A DNA stretch of 64,000 bases from Fructilactobacillus hinvesii. GTDB lineage: Bacteria > Bacillota > Bacilli > Lactobacillales > Lactobacillaceae. The DNA is taken from assembly GCF_024029435.1 (NCBI RefSeq), contig NZ_CP097118.1:1302001-1366000 (forward strand), in the 5' to 3' direction. The position numbers and the translations under genes are program-made. The notes beneath the pieces are model-generated. The model was not told where the DNA came from. It saw nothing but the letters and a program-made list of their open reading frames with translations, and did no database searches. Below, piece by piece: positions 19,839 through 28,518 of this stretch (positions within the stretch are counted from its first letter, which is position 1; each line of letters begins with the position of its first letter).

Positions 19839-19871
19839 GCTGTGTTTCCTCCTCTTGATCCCTTGATTAGT

Positions 19872-19902
19872 AAAAAAGCGGGGGAGGTTTCCCCTCCTCC
19901 GC
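19872..19902 (-). terminator. GC-rich terminator between gap and pgk
   Basis: Stem GCGGAGGAGG/CCTCCCCCGC (one mismatch) around GGAAA, followed by six Ts. It would cap gap mRNA and make pgk expression depend on read-through, since no clear promoter is seen behind it. Confidence 0.8.
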
Positions 19903-19941
19903 CTTTTCAATCACATACAGTTCATTGAACTAGTGGTTAAA

Positions 19942-20946
19942 TTACATCGTAGCGAACTTAAGTAAAGTCCGAACCATGTTGCAAGTGAAACCCCATTCGT
20001 TATCGTACCAAGCGACCGTCTTAACTAATTGTAAACCATCGTTTTCAACGATTTCAGTTTGGTTAGGATCGAAAATGGAACCGTGGTCATCATCAACGAT
20101 GTCTGAAGATACGATGAAGTCGTCGTTGTAACCAAAGGCTTCGTTTTCGTGGCTCTTCATAGCGTCGTTAACTTCGTCAACCGTAACGTTCTTGTCTAGA
20201 ACAGTTACTAATTCAGTTAAGGAACCATCGATAGTAGCAACCCGTTGTGCGTGACCCTTCAAAGCACCATCAAGTTCTGGGATAACTAAACCAATAGCTT
20301 TAGCAGCACCAGAACTGTGAGGAATCGTGTTAACGGCAGCAGCACGGTTGTTAGCAAACTTAGCACTCCGTGGACCATCTTGCAATGCTTGAGTAGCAGT
20401 GTAAGCGTGGACAGTGGTCATAGTACCAACCTTAACACCGAAGTCTTTGTTTAACCAGTAAGCCATAGGTGCTAAACAACTAGTAGTACATGAACCAGCA
20501 GAAACGATCTTATCGTCTTGGCTCAAGACATCCAAGTTAACACCAGGAACAACAGTAGTAATGTCACCAGCAGGAGCTGAAATCAATACTCGTTTTGCAC
20601 CAGCGTCCAAGTGAGCTTGTGATTTTTCTTTGGAAGTGTAGAAACCAGTACATTCAAGTACGAAGTCAACACCATCGTTCTTAACCCAAGGAATGTTCTT
20701 AGCATCACGTTCTGCGTAAACAGGAATGCGCTTACCATCAACGATGATTGCATCTTCAGTTGATTCAACTTTACCAGGGAAACGACCGTGAACAGAGTCA
20801 TACTTCAATAAGTAAGCCAACATTGAAGGGGTAGTTAAGTCGTTAATTGCAGCAACTTCGATCCCTTCAGCGCCAAGTTCGTGAATCCGACGGAATGCAA
20901 GACGACCAATTCGTCCGAAACCATTAATACCAATCTTTGTAGTCAT
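19942..20946 (-). CDS. gap: Glyceraldehyde-3-phosphate dehydrogenase
   Basis: NAD-dependent oxidation and phosphorylation of glyceraldehyde-3-phosphate. The 334 residues show the Rossmann start [15 protein letters not shown], the catalytic Cys in [12 protein letters not shown] (about 152) and the catalytic His in TVHAYTATQ (about 179). The C-terminal [13 protein letters not shown] is also present. Codon use is strongly biased, as expected for a highly expressed gene. Two promoters lie upstream. The repressor gene cggR, often directly upstream in Bacillus and Lactobacillus plantarum, is absent here; a divergent tRNA gene occupies that position. Confidence 0.98.
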   Translation of the reverse strand: MTTKIGINGFGRIGRLAFRRIHELGAEGIEVAAINDLTTPSMLAYLLKYDSVHGRFPGKVESTEDAIIVDGKRIPVYAERDAKNIPWVKNDGVDFVLECTGFYTSKEKSQAHLDAGAKRVLISAPAGDITTVVPGVNLDVLSQDDKIVSAGSCTTSCLAPMAYWLNKDFGVKVGTMTTVHAYTATQALQDGPRSAKFANNRAAAVNTIPHSSGAAKAIGLVIPELDGALKGHAQRVATIDGSLTELVTVLDKNVTVDEVNDAMKSHENEAFGYNDDFIVSSDIVDDDHGSIFDPNQTEIVENDGLQLVKTVAWYDNEWGFTCNMVRTLLKFATM

Positions 20947-20991
20947 AATCGGCTTCCTCCTTCAGGAATATCTAATTTTTAATACGTAATT

Positions 20992-21020
20992 ATATTACCA
21001 CTTTTGTCAGGAAATGTCAG
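20992..21020 (-). promoter_or_regulatory. gap promoter P2 (proximal)
   Basis: -35 CTGACA (21015-21020), 17-base spacer, -10 TAATAT (20992-20997). Leader about 40 bases. Confidence 0.6.
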
Positions 21021-21066
21021 TGATTCCTACTCGCTGATCAAGCGGTAACCGATAATCACCGTATTA

Positions 21067-21124
21067 GTAGCCGGTCGCTGGCCAACTACGGTTTTTAGTA
21101 TAGCAAAAGCGGCTTTGAATGCAA
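21067..21124 (-). promoter_or_regulatory. gap promoter P1 (distal) with a 5'-end stem-loop
   Basis: -35 TTGCAT (21119-21124), 16-base spacer, -10 TATACT (21097-21102), giving a start near 21090. The RNA would start immediately with a fully paired 8-bp stem, GUAGUUGG/CCGGCUAC (two G-U pairs), loop of seven, at 21067-21089. A hairpin at the very 5' end of an abundant mRNA commonly protects it from decay. Confidence 0.55.
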
Positions 21125-21148
21125 AATAAACCGTTTTTAAATTAGGGG

Positions 21149-21177
21149 TTGATTATTTGGTATGAATCGTTTAATAT
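21149..21177 (+). promoter_or_regulatory. tRNA-Arg promoter
   Basis: -35 TTGATT (21149-21154), 17-base spacer, -10 TAATAT (21172-21177), 18 bases before the tRNA. Confidence 0.65.
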
Positions 21178-21194
21178 AATAAGAGTGTTTTGAC

Positions 21195-21266
21195 GCGCCA
21201 CTAGTGTAATGGATAGCACGTAAGATTCCGGTTCTTGAGATGGGGGTTCGATTCCCTCGTGGCGCA
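21195..21266 (+). tRNA. tRNA-Arg (anticodon CCG)
   Basis: Cloverleaf can be folded by eye. Acceptor stem GCGCCAC/GTGGCGC with discriminator A; D arm with the loop TAGTGTAATGGATA; anticodon stem AAGA/TCTT with loop TTCCGGT, anticodon CCG; T arm GGGGGTTCGATTCCC. The 3' CCA is not encoded. It is a single-gene unit with its own promoter and a strong terminator. It reads the CGG codon. Confidence 0.93.
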
Positions 21267-21274
21267 TTTATAAT

Positions 21275-21309
21275 AAAAAGAGAGGTTGCTTAAGCAGCCT
21301 CTCTTTTTA
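21275..21309. terminator. Terminator after tRNA-Arg, shared with padC
   Basis: Stem AAAAAGAGAGG..TGCT/AGCA..CCTCTCTTTTT around a central TAA-type loop. A- and T-runs on both sides suit the converging padC gene as well. Confidence 0.8.
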
Positions 21310-21357
21310 TTTATTTTAAAAATAAGCTATTTTTTCACTAAAAAATATGACCAACCA

Positions 21358-21864
21358 TTAAATTTTTTTGGTTCTAATATCTTCAACCATTCCTGAGTAA
21401 GGAGCTTGGTTGATTACACTTTCATCATTACTTCCTCGTTGCCGCTTAACGGTAATCGTTGAAAACTCAGAAACGACCGTTTTCGGATAAGTGGAGTACT
21501 TTTCTCGAGCCTCATGCATCTGCTCAAGATAATCATTTTGATAACAAACTGTAATTTCTGGATGTTCATCAACCCACTTGGGAAAAAAGATTTCCCCGTG
21601 CGTTTTATTTTCATTGGGCATGAAGTCCAAGGATACATCAGTTCCAGTGGGTTCCGTCCAAACCACCTTAAAAATTCCCGGAGCCAGTTCTATCAGATTA
21701 ACGGTTTGATTTTTAACCCAACGTCCCCCCACGATACCACTATGGATCCGGTAATCAATTTTATTGGCATTTTTAATGTAAATTTCATACTCCCATCCAT
21801 TATCATAAGTATAAATTAATTGCATTCCAATAAAATCCTGCAGAGTGATAATTTCACGATTCAT
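21358..21864 (-). CDS. padC: Phenolic acid decarboxylase
   Basis: Cofactor-free decarboxylase that converts p-coumaric, caffeic and ferulic acids to vinyl phenols, detoxifying plant phenolics. The 168 residues match the family length. The characteristic N-terminal block [34 protein letters not shown] (catalytic Arg and Glu region) and [15 protein letters not shown] are all present (positions about 11-80). It is a lone gene under a TATAAT -10 at 21895-21900. The usual neighbouring repressor gene padR is not in the window and I found no clear PadR dyad. Confidence 0.96.
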   Translation of the reverse strand: MNREIITLQDFIGMQLIYTYDNGWEYEIYIKNANKIDYRIHSGIVGGRWVKNQTVNLIELAPGIFKVVWTEPTGTDVSLDFMPNENKTHGEIFFPKWVDEHPEITVCYQNDYLEQMHEAREKYSTYPKTVVSEFSTITVKRQRGSNDESVINQAPYSGMVEDIRTKKI

Positions 21865-21978
21865 CTTTAATAATTCCTTTCTAAATTATTTTACATTATA
21901 AATTTTACACTAATAAATCATTAAGAGTGGCTTAAAAAATAAAAACTTACTTTTTAAACATGATTTTTAAGCTCTTTG

Positions 21979-22008
21979 TTTGACCTTGATTGACCATCAT
22001 TGTAAGAT
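21979..22008 (+). promoter_or_regulatory. clpP promoter with CtsR operator
   Basis: -35 TTGACC (21980-21985), 17-base spacer, -10 TAAGAT (22003-22008). The heptad repeat TTTGACC-TTG-ATTGACC (21979-21995) matches the CtsR operator (tandem GGTCAAA on the opposite strand) with one deviation and covers the -35. Class III heat-shock control of clpP is therefore expected. Confidence 0.85.
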
Positions 22009-22066
22009 AAACTCACGAATTCAAAAAATTCTAATTAAATTTAAAACAGAAAGAGAGGATTCAACT

Positions 22067-22660
22067 ATGCCATTAGTTCCAACTGTCGTTGAAAACTCAC
22101 CACAAGGTGAACGCGCATATGACATCTACTCACGCTTACTGAAAGACCGGATCGTTATGCTTTCCGGAGAAATTGAAGATAACATGGCCAACGCCGTGAT
22201 TGCCCAGTTACTGTTCTTGGATGCCCAAGACTCTGACAAGGACATTTATCTCTACATTAACTCTCCTGGTGGTGTGATTACTTCCGGGATGGCCATCTAC
22301 GATACCATGAACTTCATCAAAGCCGACGTGCAAACGATCGTCATGGGGATGGCCGCTTCTATGGCCAGTGTTTTGGCTACGGCCGGTGCCAAAGGAAAAC
22401 GGTTTGCATTACCACACGCCCAAATCATGATTCACCAACCATCTGGTGGAGCTCAAGGGCAACAAACTGAAATTGAGATTGCTGCCAAAGAAATTCTGCG
22501 GGCTCGGAAAATGATTAACGAACTCTTAGCAGAACATTCTGGTCAACCACTTTCAAAGATTAACCGTGATACAGAACGGGATAATTACTTAACCGCTCCT
22601 GAAGCAGTTGACTACGGATTGATTGACGGCATCATGAAAAATAGTTCCGATAAAAAATAA
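22067..22660 (+). CDS. clpP: ATP-dependent Clp protease proteolytic subunit
   Basis: Serine protease tetradecamer that degrades unfolded and regulatory proteins with ClpX, ClpC or ClpE. The 197 residues are full length. The catalytic triad is visible: Ser in [10 protein letters not shown] (about 98), His in [14 protein letters not shown] (about 123) and Asp in [14 protein letters not shown] region TERDNYL (about 172). I chose the ATG at 22067 ([10 protein letters not shown]), which has a GAGG site eight bases upstream. Longer in-frame starts would lie over the promoter and CtsR operator. It ends at a very strong terminator. Confidence 0.98.
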   Translation: MPLVPTVVENSPQGERAYDIYSRLLKDRIVMLSGEIEDNMANAVIAQLLFLDAQDSDKDIYLYINSPGGVITSGMAIYDTMNFIKADVQTIVMGMAASMASVLATAGAKGKRFALPHAQIMIHQPSGGAQGQQTEIEIAAKEILRARKMINELLAEHSGQPLSKINRDTERDNYLTAPEAVDYGLIDGIMKNSSDKK

Positions 22661-22667
22661 CGCTTAG

Positions 22668-22706
22668 CAAAAAGGCAGCGAGAAAATTTTCTCGCTGCCT
22701 TTTTTG
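22668..22706. terminator. Bidirectional terminator between clpP and whiA
   Basis: Perfect stem AAAAAGGCAGCGAGAAAA/TTTTCTCGCTGCCTTTTT with essentially no loop, plus a T-run. It serves converging clpP and whiA-yvcK-rapZ. Confidence 0.9.
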
Positions 22707-22716
22707 TTTACCATTT

Positions 22717-23649
22717 TTAGAGTTCTGCTCGTAACTTTTCGGCATAATCATTAATTTTATGAAGCCGATGATTCACTCCCGATTTAGAGATGGGCCCATT
22801 TTCCACCAGTTCCCCGAGTTCCTTTAAACTAACTTCCTGATTCTTCAACCGGGTTTCAGCTACATCCCGAAGCTTGGGCGGTAAAGCATCCAGGCCCACC
22901 CGCTCTTCAATCAGTTGAATGTTTTCAATCTGTCGGGTTGAGGCGTTGGCCACCTTATTCATATTGGCATTTTCACAGTTGACCAGTCTGTTCACAGAGT
23001 TCCGCATGTCGCGCACAATCCGAATGTCCTCAAATTTTAACATGGCATTCGTTGCCCCAATCAATTGCAAAAAGTCCGCAATTTTTTCGGCTTCTTTGAG
23101 GTAGACAATGTACCCACTCCGCCGTTTGGTCTGCTTGGCTCCCAAGTGATACTGGTTCATCATCTCGGTTAACATCTCACTGTGATCTTCGTAGAGGGAG
23201 TAGATTTCCAAGTGGTACCGTGAGGTTTGTGGATTATTAACCGATCCTCCCGCTAAAAAGGCCCCCCGAAGGTAGGAACGAACCTGCAGGTCATCTTGTA
23301 ACAATTCGACCGGTACCCGTTCTAAAATCTGGTAGTGGTCCAAGATGCCAAGGTCATCCAAAATGGGCTCTACCCGTTGCTGGAGCCGGACCACGTAGAG
23401 GTTATTCTTTTTAAGTTTCATCTTTTTTCGAACCACAACGCTGGCCTTCACCTGATAAAACTGCAACAACAAACGATAGATGCGTTGCGCAATGGCCGAG
23501 TTTTCCGACTGCACTTCTAACGAGAAGTGTTGATTGGATAATGTCAGCGTTCCATTCATCCGAATCAAAGCCATCAATTCTGCTTTGGCATTGGTGCGAT
23601 GCACCTCTAACCGGGTCAGTTCTTTTTTGACATCACTTGCATATGACAT
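22717..23649 (-). CDS. whiA: WhiA-family sporulation/cell-division regulator
   Basis: DNA-binding protein with a degenerate homing-endonuclease (LAGLIDADG-like) N-terminal domain and a C-terminal helix-turn-helix (about 225-305). In Bacillus it affects chromosome segregation and division rather than sporulation. The 310 residues start [29 protein letters not shown] (about 128) and the HTH segment [22 protein letters not shown] (landmarks ELVENG and SGVNHRL) are family hallmarks. Last gene of the rapZ-yvcK-whiA operon. Confidence 0.96.
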   Translation of the reverse strand: MSYASDVKKELTRLEVHRTNAKAELMALIRMNGTLTLSNQHFSLEVQSENSAIAQRIYRLLLQFYQVKASVVVRKKMKLKKNNLYVVRLQQRVEPILDDLGILDHYQILERVPVELLQDDLQVRSYLRGAFLAGGSVNNPQTSRYHLEIYSLYEDHSEMLTEMMNQYHLGAKQTKRRSGYIVYLKEAEKIADFLQLIGATNAMLKFEDIRIVRDMRNSVNRLVNCENANMNKVANASTRQIENIQLIEERVGLDALPPKLRDVAETRLKNQEVSLKELGELVENGPISKSGVNHRLHKINDYAEKLRAEL

Positions 23650-23661
23650 CGCGCGACCCTC

Positions 23662-24669
23662 CTAATGATTAAATTTTGGTTGGCCGAGTAACCGAATCAA
23701 TTCGTTAGAAACCAATTGACCATTATGAAACGCTCCATGATCCTTGAGTTCTAAAAAATCAGATGAAATCACCCGGCAGCCCAAATCCTTGAGCCCCTGG
23801 TAGTCATGGCCCACCGGTTGGGATTCGTCTCCCCACCGTTGGTGATCAATGTAACTAGCGGGGACGGGCCGATTATTAACCAACACCGTGTTAACAAACT
23901 GTTGCCCTAATTGCCGGTCTAGCACCCGCACGTGATCGGCATCCGTAAAGTGGTCCGTCTCCCCTTTTTGGGTCATGATGTTACAGATGTACACCACTTC
24001 GGCACTGGTTTTCTTCACTGCTTGTCCGACGTTACTAACCATCAGATTCGGTAAGATACTGGTGTACAAACTCCCGGGTCCCAGCACAATTTGATCTGCA
24101 TTCATGATGGCATCGATCACATCGGGAACGGCCTCTGGTTGATGATCATCGGTCGGTGACTCTACCCAGACCCGTTTTACTAACTTTTGTGCCGCAGTAA
24201 TTTCGGCTTCTCCGGCCAATTGACTCCCATCGCTAAATTCAGCATGAAGCACTAGTTCTTCGTCACAAACTGGGTAAACGTGACCATCGACCTGCATCAT
24301 TCGGGTTAATTCCTGCACCGCTGCAAAAAAGCCTCCCTCCATCTCTGAGAGTGCCGTAATGATTAAGTTTCCAATCGCATGCCCCGACAAAAACTTGTCA
24401 GAAGACTTAAACCGATACTGAAAAATATCCAGGTAAAGTTCCGGTAACGTTGACAAAGCTACCAACACGTTGCGAATGTCGCCTGGCGGTAACACGTTGA
24501 TGTAATTTCGCAGGATTCCAGACGAACCCCCGTCATCGGCCACCGTTACGATCGCCGTAATGTCCACATCTCGTTTTTTCAGGTTGCGTAGGATCACGGG
24601 CAAACCGGTCCCTCCGCCAATCACCACCATGCGGGGGCGATCAATTCGTTTTGCAACTTTATCTACCAT
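23662..24669 (-). CDS. yvcK: Gluconeogenesis factor YvcK/CofD family
   Basis: A 335-residue cytoplasmic UDP-sugar-binding protein, required for cell shape on gluconeogenic carbon sources in Bacillus and linked there to PBP1 placement. [17 protein letters not shown] (about 15) and [14 protein letters not shown] (about 42) are the CofD-like nucleotide-fold motifs. [12 protein letters not shown] follows. It sits 8 bases behind rapZ and 12 bases before whiA, an order kept across Firmicutes. Confidence 0.95.
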   Translation of the reverse strand: MVDKVAKRIDRPRMVVIGGGTGLPVILRNLKKRDVDITAIVTVADDGGSSGILRNYINVLPPGDIRNVLVALSTLPELYLDIFQYRFKSSDKFLSGHAIGNLIITALSEMEGGFFAAVQELTRMMQVDGHVYPVCDEELVLHAEFSDGSQLAGEAEITAAQKLVKRVWVESPTDDHQPEAVPDVIDAIMNADQIVLGPGSLYTSILPNLMVSNVGQAVKKTSAEVVYICNIMTQKGETDHFTDADHVRVLDRQLGQQFVNTVLVNNRPVPASYIDHQRWGDESQPVGHDYQGLKDLGCRVISSDFLELKDHGAFHNGQLVSNELIRLLGQPKFNH

Positions 24670-24677
24670 TGCAGTTC

Positions 24678-25553
24678 CTATGCTCCTTTATGTCGTTCGA
24701 TGTCACGGTGGGTTACGTTAACTACATAACCCAGTTTCCGTAAATGGCTGGCGAACCGTTCGGTCATTGCAACCGACCGGTGTTGACCCCCGGTACAACC
24801 GATGGCAATCGTTTCACTAGCCTTAGAACTCTGGCGAATCCGGGGCAGTTCAAATTCCAATAAATCAAGGGCCTTAGTAAAGAATTCCTCGGCACTATCC
24901 TGCTGCATAACGTAATCATACACCGGCTGGTCTTTGCCAGTTTGGTCGCGCAACTTTGGTAAGTAATACGGGTTGGCCAAAAAACGGACGTCAAACGTCA
25001 TGTCAGCATCCAACGGCAACCCGTATTTAAACCCAAATGACATTAACTCAACGTGAAAACGGGGAAAGTCACGCTGTTCAAACCGCGCAATAATTTTTGC
25101 TTTTAAATCCTGTGGCTTCAAATCAGTGGTATCAATGACCCAGCTAGCGTTAGCGCGCACTGATTTTAACAACTGCCGTTCTTTTTCAATTCCATCCACA
25201 ACCCGACCGTTCCGAGCTAACGGGTGATCTCTACGACTTTCTTCGTAACGAGAGACCAACTTTTCCGTGTCAGCATCCAAAAAGAGAACTGCTTCGCGTT
25301 CATCATGCCGTTTAGCAATCTCAAGCAGAGTCTGCACTACGGCCTGGCTGGATTCCGCTGACCGCAAGTCTAAGACCACGGCTACTTGATTAATCTCACT
25401 GGAGGTTCGCAGTAATTCCGTAAACTTTCCCATTAAAGCGGTGGGCAGGTTATCCACACAAAAGTACCCCAAGTCTTCAAAAGTTTGCAGGGCCTTGGTT
25501 TTTCCCGCTCCACTCATTCCGGTTATGATTACCAACTGATCATCTGTACGCAT
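24678..25553 (-). CDS. rapZ: RNase adapter / nucleotide-binding protein RapZ
   Basis: A 291-residue P-loop protein of the RapZ/YvcJ family. Walker A is [12 protein letters not shown] (about 8-19). DNLPTALM (about 37), [10 protein letters not shown] and the C-terminal [13 protein letters not shown] (about 252) are conserved. In enterics the family tunes GlmS levels through small RNAs; in Bacillus YvcJ affects competence and binds nucleotides. Which applies here is unknown. The ATG at 25553 follows GGAGG at eight bases; a TTG five codons earlier is inside that site. It is the first gene of rapZ-yvcK-whiA. Confidence 0.95.
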   Translation of the reverse strand: MRTDDQLVIITGMSGAGKTKALQTFEDLGYFCVDNLPTALMGKFTELLRTSSEINQVAVVLDLRSAESSQAVVQTLLEIAKRHDEREAVLFLDADTEKLVSRYEESRRDHPLARNGRVVDGIEKERQLLKSVRANASWVIDTTDLKPQDLKAKIIARFEQRDFPRFHVELMSFGFKYGLPLDADMTFDVRFLANPYYLPKLRDQTGKDQPVYDYVMQQDSAEEFFTKALDLLEFELPRIRQSSKASETIAIGCTGGQHRSVAMTERFASHLRKLGYVVNVTHRDIERHKGA

Positions 25554-25578
25554 TGTAATCTCCTCCAAACTTTGTCTA

Positions 25579-25587
25579 AGTATAGCA
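25579..25587 (-). promoter_or_regulatory. Extended -10 promoter of rapZ operon
   Basis: TGCTATACT with TATACT at 25579-25584; weak -35. It lies just beyond the uvrA terminator. Confidence 0.55.
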
Positions 25588-25607
25588 TACCGGGTGTTTC
25601 ATCCTAA

Positions 25608-25635
25608 GAAAAAAGAACCGTCAGCGACGATTCTT
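25608..25635 (-). terminator. Intrinsic terminator after uvrA
   Basis: 10-bp stem AAGAATCGTC/GACGGTTCTT (one T-G wobble) with a three-base loop and a T-run, three bases past the uvrA stop. Confidence 0.75.
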
Positions 25636-25638
25636 TCG

Positions 25639-28506
25639 TTAATCTGTGCTTTGGGCCTTGGTCCGGGCAGTGTCTTGAGCCAAAATTGGTTTTAAGTACT
25701 GGCCCGTGTAACTAGCAGCCACCTTCGTAATTGCCTCCGGAGTTCCGGTAGCTACCACCGTTCCCCCGGCGTCTCCACCTTCTGGACCCAAATCAATCAC
25801 GTGGTCAGCTTGCTTAATTACATCCATGTTGTGCTCGATGATTAAAACGGTGTTTCCCTCATCAACCAGGGCTTGTAGGACTTGCAATAGCCGTTTCACG
25901 TCGTCCGTATGGAGGCCGGTCGTTGGTTCATCCAAAATATAGAAGTTCTTTCCGGAGGACCGTTTGTGCAATTCAGAAGCAAGCTTCATCCGTTGCGCCT
26001 CGCCTCCAGACAGCGTGGTAGCTGGTTGTCCCAACTTCACGTATCCCAGGCCAACGTCTGCAATCGTTTGTAACTTGCGGGTGATCTTTGGAATGGCCGA
26101 GAAAAAGTCGAGCGCTTCGCGGACCGTTAAGTCCAACACTTCAGCAATGTTTTTGCCCTTGTATTCTACCTGGAGGGTTTCGGCGTTATAACGTTTCCCA
26201 TGGCAAACCTCGCAGGGAACGTAAACATCCGGCAGAAAATCCATTCCAATCTTCAGGATTCCGTCTCCATGACACGTTTCACAGCGACCGCCCTTGATGT
26301 TAAAACTAAAGCGTCCCTTGTGATACCCCCGTAGTTGCGCTTCATTGGTCTTAGCAAATAAGTCCCGAATATCATCAAAAACCCCCGTATAGGTGGCCGG
26401 ATTACTCCGGGGAGTCCGTCCAATTGGACTTTGATCAATGTTAATTAATTTTTCAATCTGTTGGTAGCCCGTTAGCGATCGATAACGTCCTGGTTTAGCC
26501 GAATTATGGTTAAGTTTTTGGGCTAAAGCGCGCTTCAGAATATCATTCACCAGCGTTGACTTTCCTGATCCCGAAACTCCCGTCACGACGTTAAACTCTC
26601 CCAGGGGAAATTTCACCGTGATGTTTTTCAGATTATTTTCCTGAGCCCCCTTCACCGTCACGAATTTTCCGGTGCCAGAACGCCGGTGCAAGGGTACGGG
26701 AATAAACTTCTCTCCCGCTAGATATTGCCCCGTTAAAGAAGCCGGATTATGTTCCACTTCTGTCGGGGTCCCGGTGGCCATAATTTGACCTCCGTTCGCC
26801 CCTGCTCCGGGGCCCACGTCAACCAGATAGTCAGCAGATAGCATCGTCTCCTGATCGTGTTCTACCACAACTAGGGTGTTTCCAAGATCTCGCATCTGTT
26901 GTAGCGATTTAATCAAGCGAGCGTTATCGCGTTGGTGCAGCCCAATCGATGGTTCATCCAAAACGTACAGAATTCCCGATAGGTTAGATCCAATTTGAGT
27001 TGCTAACCGAATCCGTTGGGCTTCTCCACCTGAAAGGGTTCGGGCTGCCCGAGAGAGCGTCAAATAACTTAACCCCACGTTGAGCAAGAAATCCAAACGA
27101 TCCCGAATCTCTTTAATCACTGGTTTAGCAATCGTTGTATCCTGTTCGCCAAGTTCTACCTTCTCAAAGAAGTGAAACTCGTCCGTAATGTTTTGCTCAC
27201 AAACTTCGGCAATACTCAAGCCGTTGATTTTCACCGCCAGAGCCTTTTCGTTTAACCGCAACCCCTGACAAGCCTGACAGGTTAACTCGCGCATGTATTT
27301 ACGCATTTGATCCCGGGTAAAGTCACTACTAGTGTCATGATAACGGCGTGCAATGTTATTCATCACACCTTCAAACGGAACGTCAGCATCCCGCACGCCC
27401 CCAAAGTCACTTTCGTAGTGGAAGTGAAATTCTTTTCCCTGGGAACCATGTAAAAGCAAATCTTGCTGTGCTTTGGGAAGCTGTTCAAACGGCGTATCCA
27501 TATCAATCTTAAATGCAGCCGCTGCTTGCTCTAAAAGTGTTGGGTAGTACTTGGAACTAATCGGATTCCAAGGTTCAATTACCCCTTCACGGAGGGTTTT
27601 GCCTGGATCCGGAATCACAAGTTCTTCATCTACTTCTAATTTAGCTCCGAGTCCATCACACTCTGGACAAGCCCCGAGCGGCGAGTTGAATGAGAACAGG
27701 CGTGGTTCTAATTGGCCCACGGTAAACCCGCACACTGGACAGGCATAGTGTTCAGAAAATAACAGTGGTTCTCGTTTCCCCAAGAAATCCAACGTGGCAT
27801 AGCCCTCACTCAAGCGTAGAGCCGTTTCTAGTGAATCAGACAAACGGGCGTTAATCCCTGGTTTCACGACGATTCGATCAATTACAATGCTAATGTCATG
27901 CCGTTGGTTCTTATTCAAATCGAGTTCATCGTTGACGTCATGCTGTTCGCCATCAACAATGATGCGGACAAATCCTTCTTTTTTAATTCGTTGTAAGACT
28001 TTCTTGTGCTGTCCCCGTTTGGAACGCACGATGGGCGATAAAATTTGTAATCTCGTTCGTTCTGGCAGTTCCAGGGTCCGATCAATCATCTGATCCACCG
28101 ACTGGCTCTGAATGACCGTACCGTCGTTAGGACAAACGGGGGTTCCTACCCGGGCCCACAATAACCGCAGGTAGTCGTTAATTTCCGTAACCGTTCCCAC
28201 CGTGGACCGCGGGTTTTTTGACGTTGTTTTCTGATCAATCGAAATAGCCGGACTCAGTCCCGTAATCGAATCCACGTCTGGTTTGTTCATCTGACCTAAA
28301 AACTGACGCGCGTAGGAGGATAAACTCTCTACGTACCGCCGTTGTCCTTCCGCATATAGGGTATCAAATGCTAAAGAACTCTTCCCCGAACCGGACAGTC
28401 CCGTCATTACCACCAGTTTATTCTTCGGAATATCAACGTTCACGTCCTTTAAGTTGTGTTCACGGGCACCCCGAATCTTAATCACATCATTGGCCACCAG
28501 TTCCAC
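25639..28506 (-). CDS. uvrA: Excinuclease ABC subunit A
   Basis: Damage-recognition ATPase of nucleotide excision repair. The 955 residues carry two ABC modules: Walker A GLSGSGKSSLAF (about 35) and GVSGSGKSTLVN (about 645), each with an LSGGE-type signature. Zn fingers CPVCG/CPEC and CETCHGDG/CEVCHGKR are intact. It lies 12 bases behind uvrB, sharing its SOS promoter. Confidence 0.98.
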   Translation of the reverse strand: MELVANDVIKIRGAREHNLKDVNVDIPKNKLVVMTGLSGSGKSSLAFDTLYAEGQRRYVESLSSYARQFLGQMNKPDVDSITGLSPAISIDQKTTSKNPRSTVGTVTEINDYLRLLWARVGTPVCPNDGTVIQSQSVDQMIDRTLELPERTRLQILSPIVRSKRGQHKKVLQRIKKEGFVRIIVDGEQHDVNDELDLNKNQRHDISIVIDRIVVKPGINARLSDSLETALRLSEGYATLDFLGKREPLLFSEHYACPVCGFTVGQLEPRLFSFNSPLGACPECDGLGAKLEVDEELVIPDPGKTLREGVIEPWNPISSKYYPTLLEQAAAAFKIDMDTPFEQLPKAQQDLLLHGSQGKEFHFHYESDFGGVRDADVPFEGVMNNIARRYHDTSSDFTRDQMRKYMRELTCQACQGLRLNEKALAVKINGLSIAEVCEQNITDEFHFFEKVELGEQDTTIAKPVIKEIRDRLDFLLNVGLSYLTLSRAARTLSGGEAQRIRLATQIGSNLSGILYVLDEPSIGLHQRDNARLIKSLQQMRDLGNTLVVVEHDQETMLSADYLVDVGPGAGANGGQIMATGTPTEVEHNPASLTGQYLAGEKFIPVPLHRRSGTGKFVTVKGAQENNLKNITVKFPLGEFNVVTGVSGSGKSTLVNDILKRALAQKLNHNSAKPGRYRSLTGYQQIEKLINIDQSPIGRTPRSNPATYTGVFDDIRDLFAKTNEAQLRGYHKGRFSFNIKGGRCETCHGDGILKIGMDFLPDVYVPCEVCHGKRYNAETLQVEYKGKNIAEVLDLTVREALDFFSAIPKITRKLQTIADVGLGYVKLGQPATTLSGGEAQRMKLASELHKRSSGKNFYILDEPTTGLHTDDVKRLLQVLQALVDEGNTVLIIEHNMDVIKQADHVIDLGPEGGDAGGTVVATGTPEAITKVAASYTGQYLKPILAQDTARTKAQSTD

Positions 28507-28518
28507 CTCCTTCGTTTA

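Noticed and set aside
21865..21978. PadR operator for padC
   Set aside because: No ATGT-N8-ACAT dyad is found; the TGTAAAAT repeats near the -10 are direct repeats, not inverted.
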